Made by a program: the position numbers and the translations under genes
Notes under the pieces: generated by a model
Seen by the model: the letters and a program-made list of their open reading frames with translations, nothing else
What the model was told of the DNA's origin: nothing
The model's database searches: none
Assembly: GCF_008831285.2 (NCBI RefSeq)
Contig: NC_045138.2
Span: 36,075,115 to 36,139,114, forward strand
DNA: 64,000 nucleotides
Reading direction: 5' to 3'
From: Nymphaea colorata
Lineage: Eukaryota; Streptophyta; Magnoliopsida; Nymphaeales; Nymphaeaceae
Part shown: positions 1 through 10,899 of the stretch, one piece after another
How the letters are laid out: every line of letters begins with the position of its first letter
Position numbering within the stretch: position 1 is the first letter of the stretch

Positions 1-31
1 AGCACCATAATGTCTTTGTGCATTGTTTCAG

Positions 32-169
32 TTGGTGCTTGTTTTGCAAGAGTTGCTTTTGGAAAATCATACCAAACGATGCAGAATGGAGAAAGTTACT
101 GTGGCTATGCATGCACGGTGTCATGATTACATTGCAGCAATTGATGCAGTTGTTTTAGCCATTATTTGA
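32..169 (+). CDS. Terminal exon of an unidentified gene at the left edge
   Basis: A splice acceptor (TTGTTTCAG, ending at base 31) is followed by an open phase-0 frame to a TGA at 167-169, giving about 45 residues. The translation is rich in Leu, Ala and Met and contains MEKVTVAMHARCHDYIAAID. The compact charged-then-hydrophobic composition looks like a real C-terminus and not random intergenic sequence. The rest of the gene lies outside the window. I do not recognise the family. The downstream 3' flank (about 260-865) is duplicated at 19.2-19.6 kb, but this exon is not seen there. The exon is inferred from splice signal and composition only. Confidence 0.45.
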   Translation: MVLVLQELLLENHTKRCRMEKVTVAMHARCHDYIAAIDAVVLAII

Positions 170-257
170 AATTTCCTGGTCTTTTATTTGATGCACTATC
201 ATTGTCTTTCAAGTATGAGTCTTTCTTAAGGTTTGTTCTGAGAGAAATAATCAGCAG

Positions 258-865
258 AAAGTGTGCATTTTGTTTGTCCTGTTTGAGGTTGATGTCATTG
301 TTGAATCAGAACTGTATTGAATTATGACCTGAGAAAGAACTTCTACAGCAAACTTATCCCAGCTTATGCAGTTATGCTCAATTCTTACTAAATGGTACTT
401 TCTCACAGGGTTATCTCTATTTTTTTTGGTTGTGTCAATTATGAAAACTCTCTCTTTGGCCTCCGCTTCCCTCTTGTGTATAAAATAAGATGGAAACATT
501 CTTTATTGGTTATATGATGTGCTTGGTCGTTGACCATGCTCTTCTACTGGCAGTTTTCTGAGCCTTCTGAATTGAGCGGCAACCAGTAGCCACTTAGCAT
601 GGAATATTGAACTCTATATGATCTTGTGTAACATGTTACCTGCTCCACTGTTATGCTATCGAAATGTCTTTGTGTTGATCCTTTCTTTCATACTAAGTGT
701 CCATGTCCCCTGCATTAAAAGAAATGATCCTCGTGGCATTGTTGTTTGCTAAAAGCGAAGCTGCCCGTTGGACAATTTGTGATCGCTTACAGATTTCTGG
801 TTTCGTGAATGGTGGATTGGTTGCTGTCAGGTTTACAGTCTTTTTATTCAATCATTTGTCTGTCA
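258..865 (+). repeat. Duplicated 3'-flank segment, copy A
   Basis: Two blocks (about 258-300 and 633-865) match the reverse complement of about 19,250-19,612. The intervening 300-632 is missing from the other copy. Shared stretches include the run from TGTGCATTTTGTTTGT at 258 and the segment at 720-830 that encodes AKSEA..WTI.DRLQ.SG in one frame. The frame in copy A (697-1083) is short and differs from copy B downstream, so I treat it as non-coding duplicated DNA, perhaps 3'UTR of the left-edge gene. Confidence 0.6.
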
Positions 866-969
866 CAAAGACTTGGTTTGCAGGAAACGGCTGCAGTAGT
901 TGGCTGGTACTATTTATATGTGTTTATCGTGCCAAATTTTTTCCCTTAACAGAACCCCGGCTGGGAGAG

Positions 970-1195
970 TATATATATATAACTATATATATAACTATAT
1001 ATATAACTAGTCTTAAAATAGGACGACATTTTGAATTCCTTTTTCCTTTCTATGGTTCACCAATCATAGCGTGGAGAGAATGATTGTGAATAAAAAAAAC
1101 TAAAAAATGATAAAAAGGGAAAATGTAAGTGCGAGCAGTAAATGGAAGGGTTGGAAATTTTAGTTTAAGTATATATATATATATATATATATATA
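970..1195. repeat. TA-rich microsatellites
   Basis: There are two TA-rich tracts: about 970-1009 (interrupted by ACTA units) and about 1169-1195 (nearly pure AT dinucleotide). The flanks are AT-rich with no gene evidence. The stretch 1200-2100 is likewise AT-rich and holds nothing I can assign. Confidence 0.85.
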
Positions 1196-2151
1196 AAGTT
1201 GGTAGGTACCAGACGACAATAAGACTTTTTAAATACATGTTTAAACAAAATTAGAAGCTTTTAATGTGTTATAAGCACGACTGTAAATATAAATCATGCT
1301 GTACAATGTCATTTTTGTAAAAATAATTGATTTATATACTATCAACATTTTGACGTTATTAAAACAGTTTATTTTTTTTACTATTAAAAAATATTATTTA
1401 AGTAAAAAAATGGTTAACTTAATATTTGTTTCTTATCAGATCACTTTTAAGATCATATCAAGTTGAAATGAATGTGAGTGTTTATATTCTGGTCTTCTTC
1501 AAAAAGAGGGAACTGCCGCCACTAACAGTTGAGAATTATTTATCAAGGAACCTCTTTATTTAATTGTTTATCTATTTTCCGACAGATGTGCAGCGGTTAA
1601 GCAGATTCCTACCTGTTATTGAGAAACGCCCCTCTTTGCAAGGCCATTAATAATTTAATATGCGTATGTAGCCTTCACTTTTTTTTTAAAAATTTAAAAT
1701 AATTTAAATTAGTCGATAAATGATATATTTATGAGGGATTGATAGAAACCATACCAATATGTGAGGGACAAAAATCAGACCCTTTACATATGATATTTAA
1801 TTTAAACTGTTTTTTTTAATCTAATAGGTTGATGATGCAATAATCATTTTTTTTGTTTTTAATTGTATTTCTACAATAAACAAAAATGAATAGCTTCCGT
1901 AGCATCAACATTTTGATAATAGAACAATCTACACTTCTATTAAAAAAAAAAACTTGATTCAAAGCATGTTTTATATCAAAATAGTTTTTATAAATATATT
2001 AGGATGTTTATATTTTATTTTAAATTTATTTTTTTAGTAAAAAATTAAATGATCTTGTTTTTGTCCCTAAGTGTCTGTTTTGTATATATAACCAATACAG
2101 TACTTATCGACTCATATGGGCCTCACATGAATCAATTATTAATAACAACGA

Positions 2152-2183
2152 ACTCAGCTCAAGCTTAGTGAACTTGAGCTCAG
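2152..2183. repeat. Short AGCTCAAG inverted repeat
   Basis: Arms reading CTCAGCTCAAG and CTTGAGCTCAG flank a 9-nt loop, with one arm mismatch. The surrounding 2145-2395 has further GAGCTC / AGCTGAGCTC motifs, as in degenerate plant MITE or SINE remnants. I cannot define ends or a target duplication for a parent element. Confidence 0.5.
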
Positions 2184-2399
2184 CCCGACTTGGTATAGGA
2201 TGGCCGGACCACAAGAGGATTTAAATTTCAAACTTACTAGCTAAAGAAGAGGCCACATAATAACATTGAAAAAGATCTAGTGTTATACAATCTCTAGCTG
2301 AGCTTACTCAAGCCAAAAGGAGCTGAGCTCGAAAACAAATGAGTTCAGCTTTTGATTCGAACCCGTCTCGTTCAATAGATGAGCCAAACTAGCGTAGCG

Positions 2400-2790
2400 T
2401 AGCGCGACCTCATTTTATCGAAACCTATTTACACGAAAAGCGGAAGGCTAAAAGCGGGGAGACCGAACTGACGAAGGTGAAGGCGCCCGTCGTCGGATTT
2501 CGGTTGTGAGTGATCCATTCTGACCTGATCCCTTTCTGACGATCGCGCCTCTTTCCCGCCCAATCCAGGTTCCATCTTTCTCGCCCAGGCAATGAGCGAA
2601 TGAAGGCCGGGCCGTTCCTCTCCGGCCTCCGGGAGGTAAAAACACGGCCTTCAGATGGTTTCACCGCCCCGGCGTCCGATCGAAACGTCCCGGTGGCGGT
2701 GCCGCCGGACATGTATGGGATTCCTGGAGGGGGTCGACGTGAATCTGAATCTTCAACATTTGCGTCGGCTCCATGACATCTGGTGAATTG
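2400..2790 (+). other. GC-rich island, possible promoter or first exon
   Basis: This is a sharply GC-richer patch in AT-rich DNA. It contains a 58-codon plus-strand frame (ATG at 2600, TGA at 2774-2776) with no recognisable motif, and longer unrecognised frames on the minus strand. It lies 1.3 kb upstream of the HINT relic on the same strand, so it could be the old 5' end of that gene. However, no exon supplying the conserved N-terminus of HINT is visible. The function is unassigned. Confidence 0.3.
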
Positions 2791-4121
2791 GTAATGTCTA
2801 AGCATTCTCTGTATGATTGATTGAATTTCCTAGCTATTTGACGCTTCTTGAAGAGTCTTTCTCGGTGAAAAACGCAAGAGCACGGATTGCGTTTATGATG
2901 TGATCTGCCAACTTAGCCTTAACTTTATTTTTTTTCTTTGTCATTCTTTTTCAAATTTTGATATTTAAGCGTATTAAGGTTCTGTCGTACGTCTTCATGT
3001 TTATTTTCGATTCAAACTGCTAGTACGGAAATGCTGAAACTACACTACTTTCTGTTCTGTCTTGTTTGCTCTTGCAAGTTCTTTGTCGTCACTCCCGTTT
3101 TCTTTATTCTCTGTTTTTCGAGTCATCGAATAAAGTTTTCTTTGCTGTGGAAGGCAAAAATGCACTCTTGCCTACATCTAGGACTGGTTTGAAGACGCTG
3201 GATTTCAGATCTACCTTGAGTTAGAGTCTTAGACATGGTGGCCGTGCTAAAAATGGAGGCAAACACGAAGTCTGAATTTCTCGCAACAGATTTTCATTCA
3301 TAGCTTGCCTGAAGTTTATGTATACGAATTATGGTTAGGAGTAGGAATATGTTTACCCATCTGAGGTCTTACGTTTGAGATGTTGAGCCCTAAGGTGCGT
3401 CATCAGGTTCATGAGGACTTCTTTTCCATCGAAGAAGTATAGTTAAGTTGAAAAGCAGCCTTGATTTTCCTGCGGCCATGAACCTTGTTCAGTTATGATC
3501 GAAGTTTGAACTTTGAACTGATGTTGTTCATACACGATTAGTGCCACCACTCATTCAGTATGCCTCTGGCAGATAGAACCAATGATTTTGGTTGAACAAG
3601 GCTTGATGCACCGGAAGGACTACAAGGATAGACTACAATAAAATGCTTTCAAGTTGCATGTTAAGTGGTGGTCTGAATTTGGTCTATGAAGTTAGCAGTC
3701 TGTAATAAAACCATTTCCCACAAGTAAATACAAAAACACATACACACACATATACAAATCCACTGAAATTTCGTCATAATTTTCTTCTTGAAAGTCATAA
3801 TGATATACTTGCATGGAAAAAAGTGACACGGATTCATGTTTTACAACTGGACGATTAGCCTTGGAAGAACACTATGTGTTATGGTCGTTCCCTGCTTGTA
3901 TTATTTGACCTACTCTTGAAAAGGTACTTTCGTCGTTCGGGATTAAATGCTGCCCCGAGACATTTTTTTCTTAAAGCCCAAAACGTTGCTCTTGTTAACT
4001 TTTGATGTGGAGCACCTGCTGCCGTGGCTTTTGCTTCGAATTAGAATACACAAAGCTCTATTGTTGTTTTCCATTTATGAGGGGACTTTTTTGGCTTGTA
4101 GCTTTAATTTCCTATTTTCAG

Positions 4122-5050
4122 ATTTGACAAGATATTGAAGAAGGAAATTCCCAGTACTGCGGTCTACGAGGATGATATGGTAATCTTTTACTACTTCACT
4201 TTCGATTGTTATCCAAAGAAGCTAGAATGGTTTTTATGTTCAGGTTATACCTGACGTATGTTAGATAAAGCAGTGTATTATGTACCTTTCATTGCACGTT
4301 CTGGAGAACTGTTTTTCTGACACTTTTTTTTCGCACAACAATTGCCTCTAGGCCACCTGTCTGGTGTCTCTATTGTTCTTTTTTACTTATTAGTTGTCAA
4401 TACAGTAAAGCTTAAAAAAACAAACTTTTTTGCAAGGAAATTTTGTTTTAAATGTCTTAACTGGTCTGTATTACAGGTTTATGCTTTCAGAGACATATGC
4501 CCCCAAGCTCCAACTCACATCTTAATCATCCCGAAGGTTAAAGATGGACTGTCTCAGCTCTCCAAGGTATCACATTATGTTGATGCTTAACAGAGGTTTG
4601 TTGTACCATGACCTCACTGATTTGGTAGGAAGAATTAATAACACCACCAAACTGAATATTTGTCAGAACTTTGAATACCATGGGTTCTGTTAATTTGGAA
4701 CAAGATCAAGGCTGCAATTTACTCCCTACTGGGATTTAAGGTTTTTTTATCAACCAGAGGCTTCCAAAAGTATGATTGGTGATGGACGAGCATTTGGTTC
4801 TTGGCTTAGCTAGAAAAGGAGAACCGTATTATTTCACCAGCTATTCCATTGATCTTTACATAGATGGTTCCACTGGCATTTTAAATATTTATCTCCCTTC
4901 TTAATGACTGGATATTGTGGATTGCTTTGCTTGCAGGCGGAGGACAGGCACCGTGAGATTCTTGGCCACCTCATGTACACTGCCAAGGTTATCGCCAAAC
5001 AGGAAGGTCAAGATGGCTTCAGGCTTGTTATCAATGATGGACCGAGTGGC
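4122..5050 (+). pseudogene. HINT-type HIT-family gene fragment (three exons)
   Basis: HINT proteins are HIT-family purine nucleoside phosphoramidases / adenylylsulfatases. Three spliced blocks are visible: 4122-4179 (FDKILKKEIPSTAVYEDDM), 4477-4566 (VYAFRDICPQAPTHILIIPK...) and 4937-5050 (AEDRHREILGHLMYTAKVIA... to INDGPSG). All have AG and GT borders except the last, which runs into foreign sequence at 5051. The family should continue with the His-triad (HxHxH) and a Trp-Pro-Pro C-terminus. That part is absent, so the catalytic histidines are missing. No N-terminal exon is evident, and one residue is missing after the KQEG position. From 5053 the DNA matches part of the Copia fossil near 6.6 kb. 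I infer a doubly truncated gene copy, possibly carried by a rearrangement or element. Confidence 0.75.
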
Positions 5051-5052
5051 AT

Positions 5053-6870
5053 TGAGGACAAAATGACAAATATAATAGCTATTGTAATCAAACTTGACAA
5101 AGTTGTTCTTAGGTAACTTTTCTACTCATACAAGATTGGAAAATTACCTGGAAAAGCTTCCAGTACAGATTTGTACGGTGAATCCTTCATTTGCATCTGT
5201 CTTCTCACAGTATCCAAAGGATAACACATGAGAGTAGCAAGAGCTGCTGATGCCAGCGCAGTGGCAAGTGACGATTCGGGTCGATTTTGGTACTTTGCAG
5301 GAAGAGATTTCTTAACCCTAATAAGCAAGAAGTAAACCATTTCAAGCTTAATTCATCTAGATCTCATGAAAAGATACCATATTTTCCAATAAGAAAAATG
5401 TAAACTCACAAGTCAAAAATGCAAAAGTTGATGGCGATAGTGGCCCATGCAATTATGTGCATCATTTAATCACAAAGCTATGGGATATTGAAATGAGTGT
5501 TGTTGACATCTCGAAGTGAAAAGTTTCTTGAGAAAAGACTTTCATGCTCTCTGTCGGGTTAGTGAGCAAAATTCAGATGACCATCCTTGTTTTGAATCCC
5601 ATGCTAATAGTGACCTACCAAACAAATAAATTTTTTCAAGTCCCAACATCCTTTCTCGATCTTCACCTACACCACCACCCCTACCGCAATGTACTCACCT
5701 TATCAGTTATCACTACATGAACCATGAGGTTTGGTGAGGGATTTTACTGTCGTGAGAGATGGCGAGACTGTTGGCTGTTGCCACATGCTATGGCAACCAC
5801 CTCTGCCTGGTCGATTAACATGTGGTTGGCAAAAGGCTAACGCTCCTTCAAGATTTTCATTTGACTGCTCAACCTTATTTGGCTGCTCAAACTCGTCAGT
5901 GTCCCTATAGAGATTTTTTACATTAATATACAGTTTCTTCATGAGATGTGTTTGGAAGAACAAAGTTGCTATCTATTTGTTCATGATCAACAATAAACAT
6001 CTTAATTTCATCAAATCTGATGTCCACATAATTGTACAGACATTTGTATAATCGCCCAACATTTGAGACCCATTTTCATACGGACAATATCCTAAAAATG
6101 ACATTCAATGGCTCTCCTTTCTAACTTGTGTCTCGCATATGAAGATGGAAATATTATGTTTCCTTCCCCTTAAGAGCTCTACGGGTGACTGAAAGTTTAG
6201 TTTTCTGTTGGGTAATTAATGTATAATGTAACTTCGAGTTGCAAACATCTTCATCTTCATCAAAATTAGTTTAAGTACTCAACCTTGGAAAAGCAAGGCA
6301 TAGATAACTTTAAAGAAGCATTGAATTCCCTTTTCAATGGTCCATCCTGTTGAGGAGTGCCAACCTATGTGGTTGATATTCCACCCAATGGCATAGTATT
6401 TGAATTTTTCCATTGAACTGAGGTTGAACAAGTTTGAGAAACTTACAAAGGAGACATAATATCTATACCCTCCATGAGAGATCAAGGGGGATGGACCCCA
6501 AACGTTGTAATATATCAACTCAAGACTACGAATAGTAGAACTTTCAAATATAGTAAATGGAATTGGAACGATATGTCCAAAATGACATATATAATAGCTA
6601 TTACAATCAAACTTAACAAAAGGCATGAAGCTATGTTGAGATGTTCCGTTTAGATCACGACGTAGCTGCCCATCTTTTACATAGTGAAAGAGATGCAAGA
6701 CCGGTTGCACAACCACCAAGAATGATCAAAGAAGATCATCTCCCTCAAATGGAAGAGTAAAGAAGTTTGAAAATGCAGGGTTTCTTAGGCCAGTAGCTCA
6801 TTCAACATGGGTTTCAACTATTTATAGAAAATACAAGCGAACCTGGCTCTCATATCATATTGAGTCAAAG
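5053..6870 (-). mobile_element. Degraded Copia-type LTR-retrotransposon fossil
   Basis: On the minus strand, about 6280-6720 encodes Copia pol-like sequence from the pre-integrase/integrase region, with a WGPSPLISHGGYRYYVSFV motif. Further Copia-like residues appear to about 5.7 kb. At about 6846-6858 a degenerate primer-binding-site-like sequence (reverse complement of TGATATGAGAGCC) precedes LTR-like DNA. A short piece at 5053-5105 repeats 6579-6625 next to the HINT relic. The element is heavily broken and internally deleted. No clear paired LTRs or target duplication are seen, so it is old. Boundaries are approximate. Confidence 0.6.
5148..5317 (-). pseudogene. Single exon of a chloroplast ADP/ATP-carrier-like gene
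   Basis: The exon has an acceptor (TTATTAG) and donor (CCAG|GTAATT) on the minus strand. Its 170 nt encode VKKSLPAKYQNRPESSLATA then LATLMCYPLDTVRRQMQMKD, with the mitochondrial-carrier signature PLDTVRRQMQ (P-x-D-x-x-R-x). This arrangement is typical of the plant envelope/thylakoid ADP,ATP carriers (mitochondrial carrier family). No flanking exons of the carrier are visible. The exon lies between a HINT relic and a Copia fossil, so it is read as an isolated captured or rearranged fragment and not a working gene. Confidence 0.7.
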
Positions 6871-6879
6871 AGGTTAGCA

Positions 6880-8290
6880 CAAAGAATTAAGAAACTAACA
6901 AAAAGAAGCATTGAATAACAGAGCCACAAATTTAATGTGGTTCGATCACAAGAGGACACGCATCCCCGACAGCCAAGATGATCTAACATAACAACCTTAG
7001 TTATATGCTTACAAGCAGCAAGCATCGACTTTATGTCGCTAACAACTTTCTTCTATAGATAAGGAAAAGCTATCAGAGCTGAATGAGAACTATCCTTGAA
7101 TACTCTGCAAAAAATGAGGCCTATACCGGTGTTAGAACATCTACCCGTCAAATCCTCGTCGCCCCAAACATCCAGTAACGGTAGAACAGTCGCCGACAGT
7201 GTCTATCGCGATGATGACGAAAAACATCGGCATCGATATTTAGCGATGAAAATATTTCACTTCTACCCGTCAAATAAAAAAAAATCGTTATAACGCAAAT
7301 TTTCTTAACATTTTTACACAAAGAAATGTACATAAAACGTGAAGACATCAATATCAATATAAAAAGAAGTAGCAAAACAAGACTACCATGATGTCACCCA
7401 CAAATGCGTGGATGGTCACTTTATTATCCAAAGAAGTTGCGCCCTTGGGCGATTTTGTATTGTAAAAACATCCGTATTCGTTTATACTGCATATTTGGTT
7501 CTTTGGCTGTAACAGGATGAGTCTAATCCCCGCAAGTTCCACTGGAAACTGGTATTCCGGCTTTTCTCAGACATACGGTTGTGAAACCATGTGTCTTCAT
7601 TGCAAATAGGCCCAGCTAAAGGAAAGAATCTCTCTTGGAAAATTAGATACTAACGGCTATCAAATCTACAAACGAGAAAACTTAGCACGTGTTTTGTTTT
7701 TTAAGCTCTATTGGTTGACTGAAAGAGAGGTGTCAGCAAAACAGATTGCAAAGAAATGCACAACGGTGATACGGCCTGAGAGGACAAGGGAGTAGTGGGA
7801 GCGTCTGCTTGGAGTTCAGATTGGGGATTGGATGAACATGAACAAGGATGTTTGGCCTGCTCTTTTGCTGAGTTACTATGACGTCAAGTCAAGCACTGCT
7901 GCCATTAGAAAAAGTGACGGGAAACGACGACCGATTCAAATCGAAAGCTAAACCTGGTTCAAGAAAGCAATACTCGTTTTAACATTTCTGCAAAGGCGTG
8001 AACACCCCGGGATGCAAAGGCGTTTTGCACAGATAGTGGGCACTCAACAGTAAAATCCAATAAGTCCATTTCGAGTACCAAAGCGCATAAAAGCTGGGAA
8101 ATCCGAAGCCGAAAAGAATGAAAAAGAAATTCATGCACACGAACAGAAATCAAATGGTTCATGCTACAAAGTTTTCCTCCTCTTCCATGAACCACTCGTA
8201 CGTCTGAGCAACACAATAAAGGCTATTGGCCAAGTTACTACCAAAATCATTTGAAACTACAAAACGGAGATATTAGTCACTTCCGCTGTT
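6880..8290. other. Intergenic DNA, no gene seen
   Basis: Mixed AT-rich DNA with possible LTR remnant at its left end and short open frames of low complexity. An intriguing stretch at 7130-7290 (Asp/His-rich in one frame) has no recognisable family. I see nothing I can support as a gene. Confidence 0.5.
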
Positions 8291-8295
8291 TTCAC

Positions 8296-10721
8296 TCACT
8301 GCTCGCCAGGAATGCTTTTAATGATATCAGAATCGCCTGAAAACAAATATAACAGAGATATGAGAGCCACATCCACAACAGAAAAACGCAACATGAATGG
8401 TCGGAGATCTACCCGGATCTGTAATGCCGAGACAACATACTCGAAAGTATTTACCACATGCAGTACCCAAGTCCACGTTATCTGAGAAAAAAATATATTA
8501 GAGTGAATCTGGGATCCTTACCCACTCTTCCAAGATCCAAGAGAGCAATGCAAGTAGCATTAACAACTTATGACTTAAATCCTGCAGGCCTATGTGCATG
8601 TCTGTGCAAGTGTGAAATTCATAACGAAATTTGGCAAAAACACAACAAATAACAGAATCAATCCCTTAATTGTAATAATTAATACAAACCATGCACTTCA
8701 TATATCTGAAAAATAACCATGACTTGTTATTTGAAAATTGAAACCTGTGGGGAATCACTCATATAAACTTGTATTCTGTTGCAAAAGTGACAATTCGTCC
8801 AATGCCTTTTTTTCACCCAAAATCACAACAAATAAATGAACCGATCCCTTAATCGTGGTAACTAATTCAAAGTTCAAACCATGCACTTCATATACCTCAA
8901 AAGTAACCATGACTTGACATTTGAAACCCATGTGGCATCACATCACTCGTATAAACTTGTTTTCTATGCAAAAATGACAACTCATCCCATGCCTTTTTTC
9001 ACCCAAAATTGAGCTTCAGACAACTATCAGGAGATTGGACAAAAAAGTTCACCATGGATCAACACATTAAACTGACAAATTAATTCCCAAGTAACCTCAT
9101 ATGTGCCTACTGCCTACTACATCTGATAAGTACATTCAAGGAGAATGCGTAACATCTTAAATCTAAAAACCTTATAGCTTTTCATCTTTAACATTCACAT
9201 TAGGAGAGCAATTCTAACATTTAGTAGATTACTTCCATAACATTTAGTTGCTTTCCTATGTAAGAACCAGCCCATCTATAATCTAATACAATTTGAGTTT
9301 GCAGAATCCAAAATAGTCAAATCCAAAATGATCGTGTGGCGGTGAATCCTTTAAATCAACCAGCACTTACCACTTTTTGTTGTCTTAATTTATAAGTTTT
9401 GATATAATAAAAAAGCAATAGACATGGGAAATGGCTATGTTTCACAAAATTAATGGAGCCAGTGGATATTAGTAACAAATGCTGGGGTCTTGTTCACTAC
9501 AAATCTAAAGAACCTTTAACATATCAAATCTAAAAACAGTACAATGCAGACAAACTTAAAAATGGGCTTGCTGCATAAATCGACAACTAAAAAGTTCATC
9601 AATACTAGAAAACTAGATGCTCTGCACTCTTGAAAAGGATTAAAAATGGAAACGAAGGACAAACAGCAAAATATATATTGAGCAAAAGTGAGTATCTACT
9701 ATCTAGACATTTGATCAACAGTGATGCAGAAGTACATAACACAATGTAAGTACAAAAGTACAACAAATCAATAAACTTACTCCCGTTGAAATGGTGTACT
9801 CCAACTTTTGCGAGCATGGCATAATACTCGATCTCAGACTTCCTGAGAGGCGGGCAGTTGTTTGCAATGATTATCAATTTTGCTGCCCACAACAACAGAG
9901 CATGTTCGATGAGTTTGAATGACAGTAACATTCACAAGGCAAGATGCACGGCCGACGTATATAAACAGTTATCAGGCATTGGAAGAGTGATCCTATCGAC
10001 TTCACATGGATAAATTAAGATATTGCATTTCATCCCGGTAGGCATACTATTGAAGCTGATCTGACCTCAATAACTATTTTTAGATTAACTACGCTAGCAA
10101 ACCATAATGGTGAACGCAAAGCAAAATCAGGATATAAAACCCCCGCACTAAAAAATAAAACATAAAAACCTGCAGGGCCCTAACAGAGTAAAACTAAAAA
10201 CCACAGGCATGATATAATCCCCCCCCCCAGCCCGACAAAGAAGCAGGAGAAGAAGGCAGGTGTGTTTGTCATCGCGAATGATTTATCAGGTACAAAATGC
10301 ACACGAGCATATTATGCAGCAAGGATGCTGTCGCATGAAATATAAAGCGTAATCAGTTGTTTAACAAAAAAAATAAAAGAATATCTTCCCTGAGATTCAT
10401 CGCAAAGAGACGAAGGAAAAAAAGGAAGAGCTAATTCACGAATTTCAGCGGAAGCCCTCGAAAGATGGGTACCTTTGGAGCTTCTGAGAGATCTCAGGAC
10501 GGTCTTGTAGCCGAGAGTGTACTTCCCGCTCTTCATTACGAGAGCGAGTCGATTGTTGATGCTCTCGTGAGTCTTCTTCTAAAGAATAGCAAACAAAAAT
10601 ACGTCCGCAATCAGATCGACAACAAAGGAAAGGGAGAAATGCGAGATATCGCGGTTAGACCGCCAAGAGAGAGGAGGGTTGGGAAGAGAGAGAGACTCAC
10701 AGCCTTCTTGGTGGACGCCAT
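8296..10721 (-). CDS. RPL30: 60S ribosomal protein L30 (eL30)
   Basis: This is a structural protein of the cytosolic large ribosomal subunit. Five minus-strand exons with GT-AG borders join into 112 codons plus stop: 10701-10721 (MASTKKA), 10473-10578 ([20 protein letters not shown]...), 9781-9882 ([20 protein letters not shown]...), 8413-8481 ([20 protein letters not shown]...) and 8296-8336 (ending [11 protein letters not shown]). Phases match at every junction, and the length equals the family norm. The start is the first ATG, in good context (GCCATGG). Intron 3 (8482-9780) holds a 183-bp tandem duplication. A telo-box-like motif lies about 60 bp upstream of the ATG, as in other plant ribosomal protein genes. 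The gene looks intact. The only slight oddity is Gly-Ile-Thr where the family usually has Ser-Ile-Ile before the DPGDSD motif. Confidence 0.96.
8641..9010. repeat. 183-bp tandem duplication in RPL30 intron 3
   Basis: Unit 1 (about 8641-8823) and unit 2 (about 8824-9010) both begin CACAACAAATAA and share ACCATGCACTTCATATA, AACCATGACTTG, ATAAACTTGT and the closing CACCCAAAAT. Scattered substitutions and small indels indicate a duplication that is not recent. Confidence 0.85.
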
Positions 10722-10780
10722 GGCCGCCGTTCCTAGGGGACAAGGCTGGGAGACGAAAAGCCGAAGACGCCAAGAGACCC

Positions 10781-10789
10781 AAACCCTAG
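10781..10789 (-). promoter_or_regulatory. Telo-box-like element upstream of RPL30
   Basis: The plus strand reads AAACCCTAG, about 60 bp upstream of the RPL30 ATG, with a second AAACCCTC at 10,800. Telo-boxes (AAACCCTAA) are common near the start of plant ribosomal protein genes. The match here is one base off the consensus. Confidence 0.5.
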
Positions 10790-10899
10790 AACGACTCCCA
10801 AACCCTCAAACGACTCCCGCTTTTATGTTTGCAGATGGAGCCGCGGCCGGGCGTTTTACTCATCTGAAAGCCTTATACCTGAGACGCCCTTGTATTTCT

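Noticed and set aside
697-1083. 128-codon plus-strand frame
   Set aside because: Part of a duplicated non-coding flank; the copy near 19.3 kb does not preserve the frame, and the frame ends in TA-repeat-derived residues.
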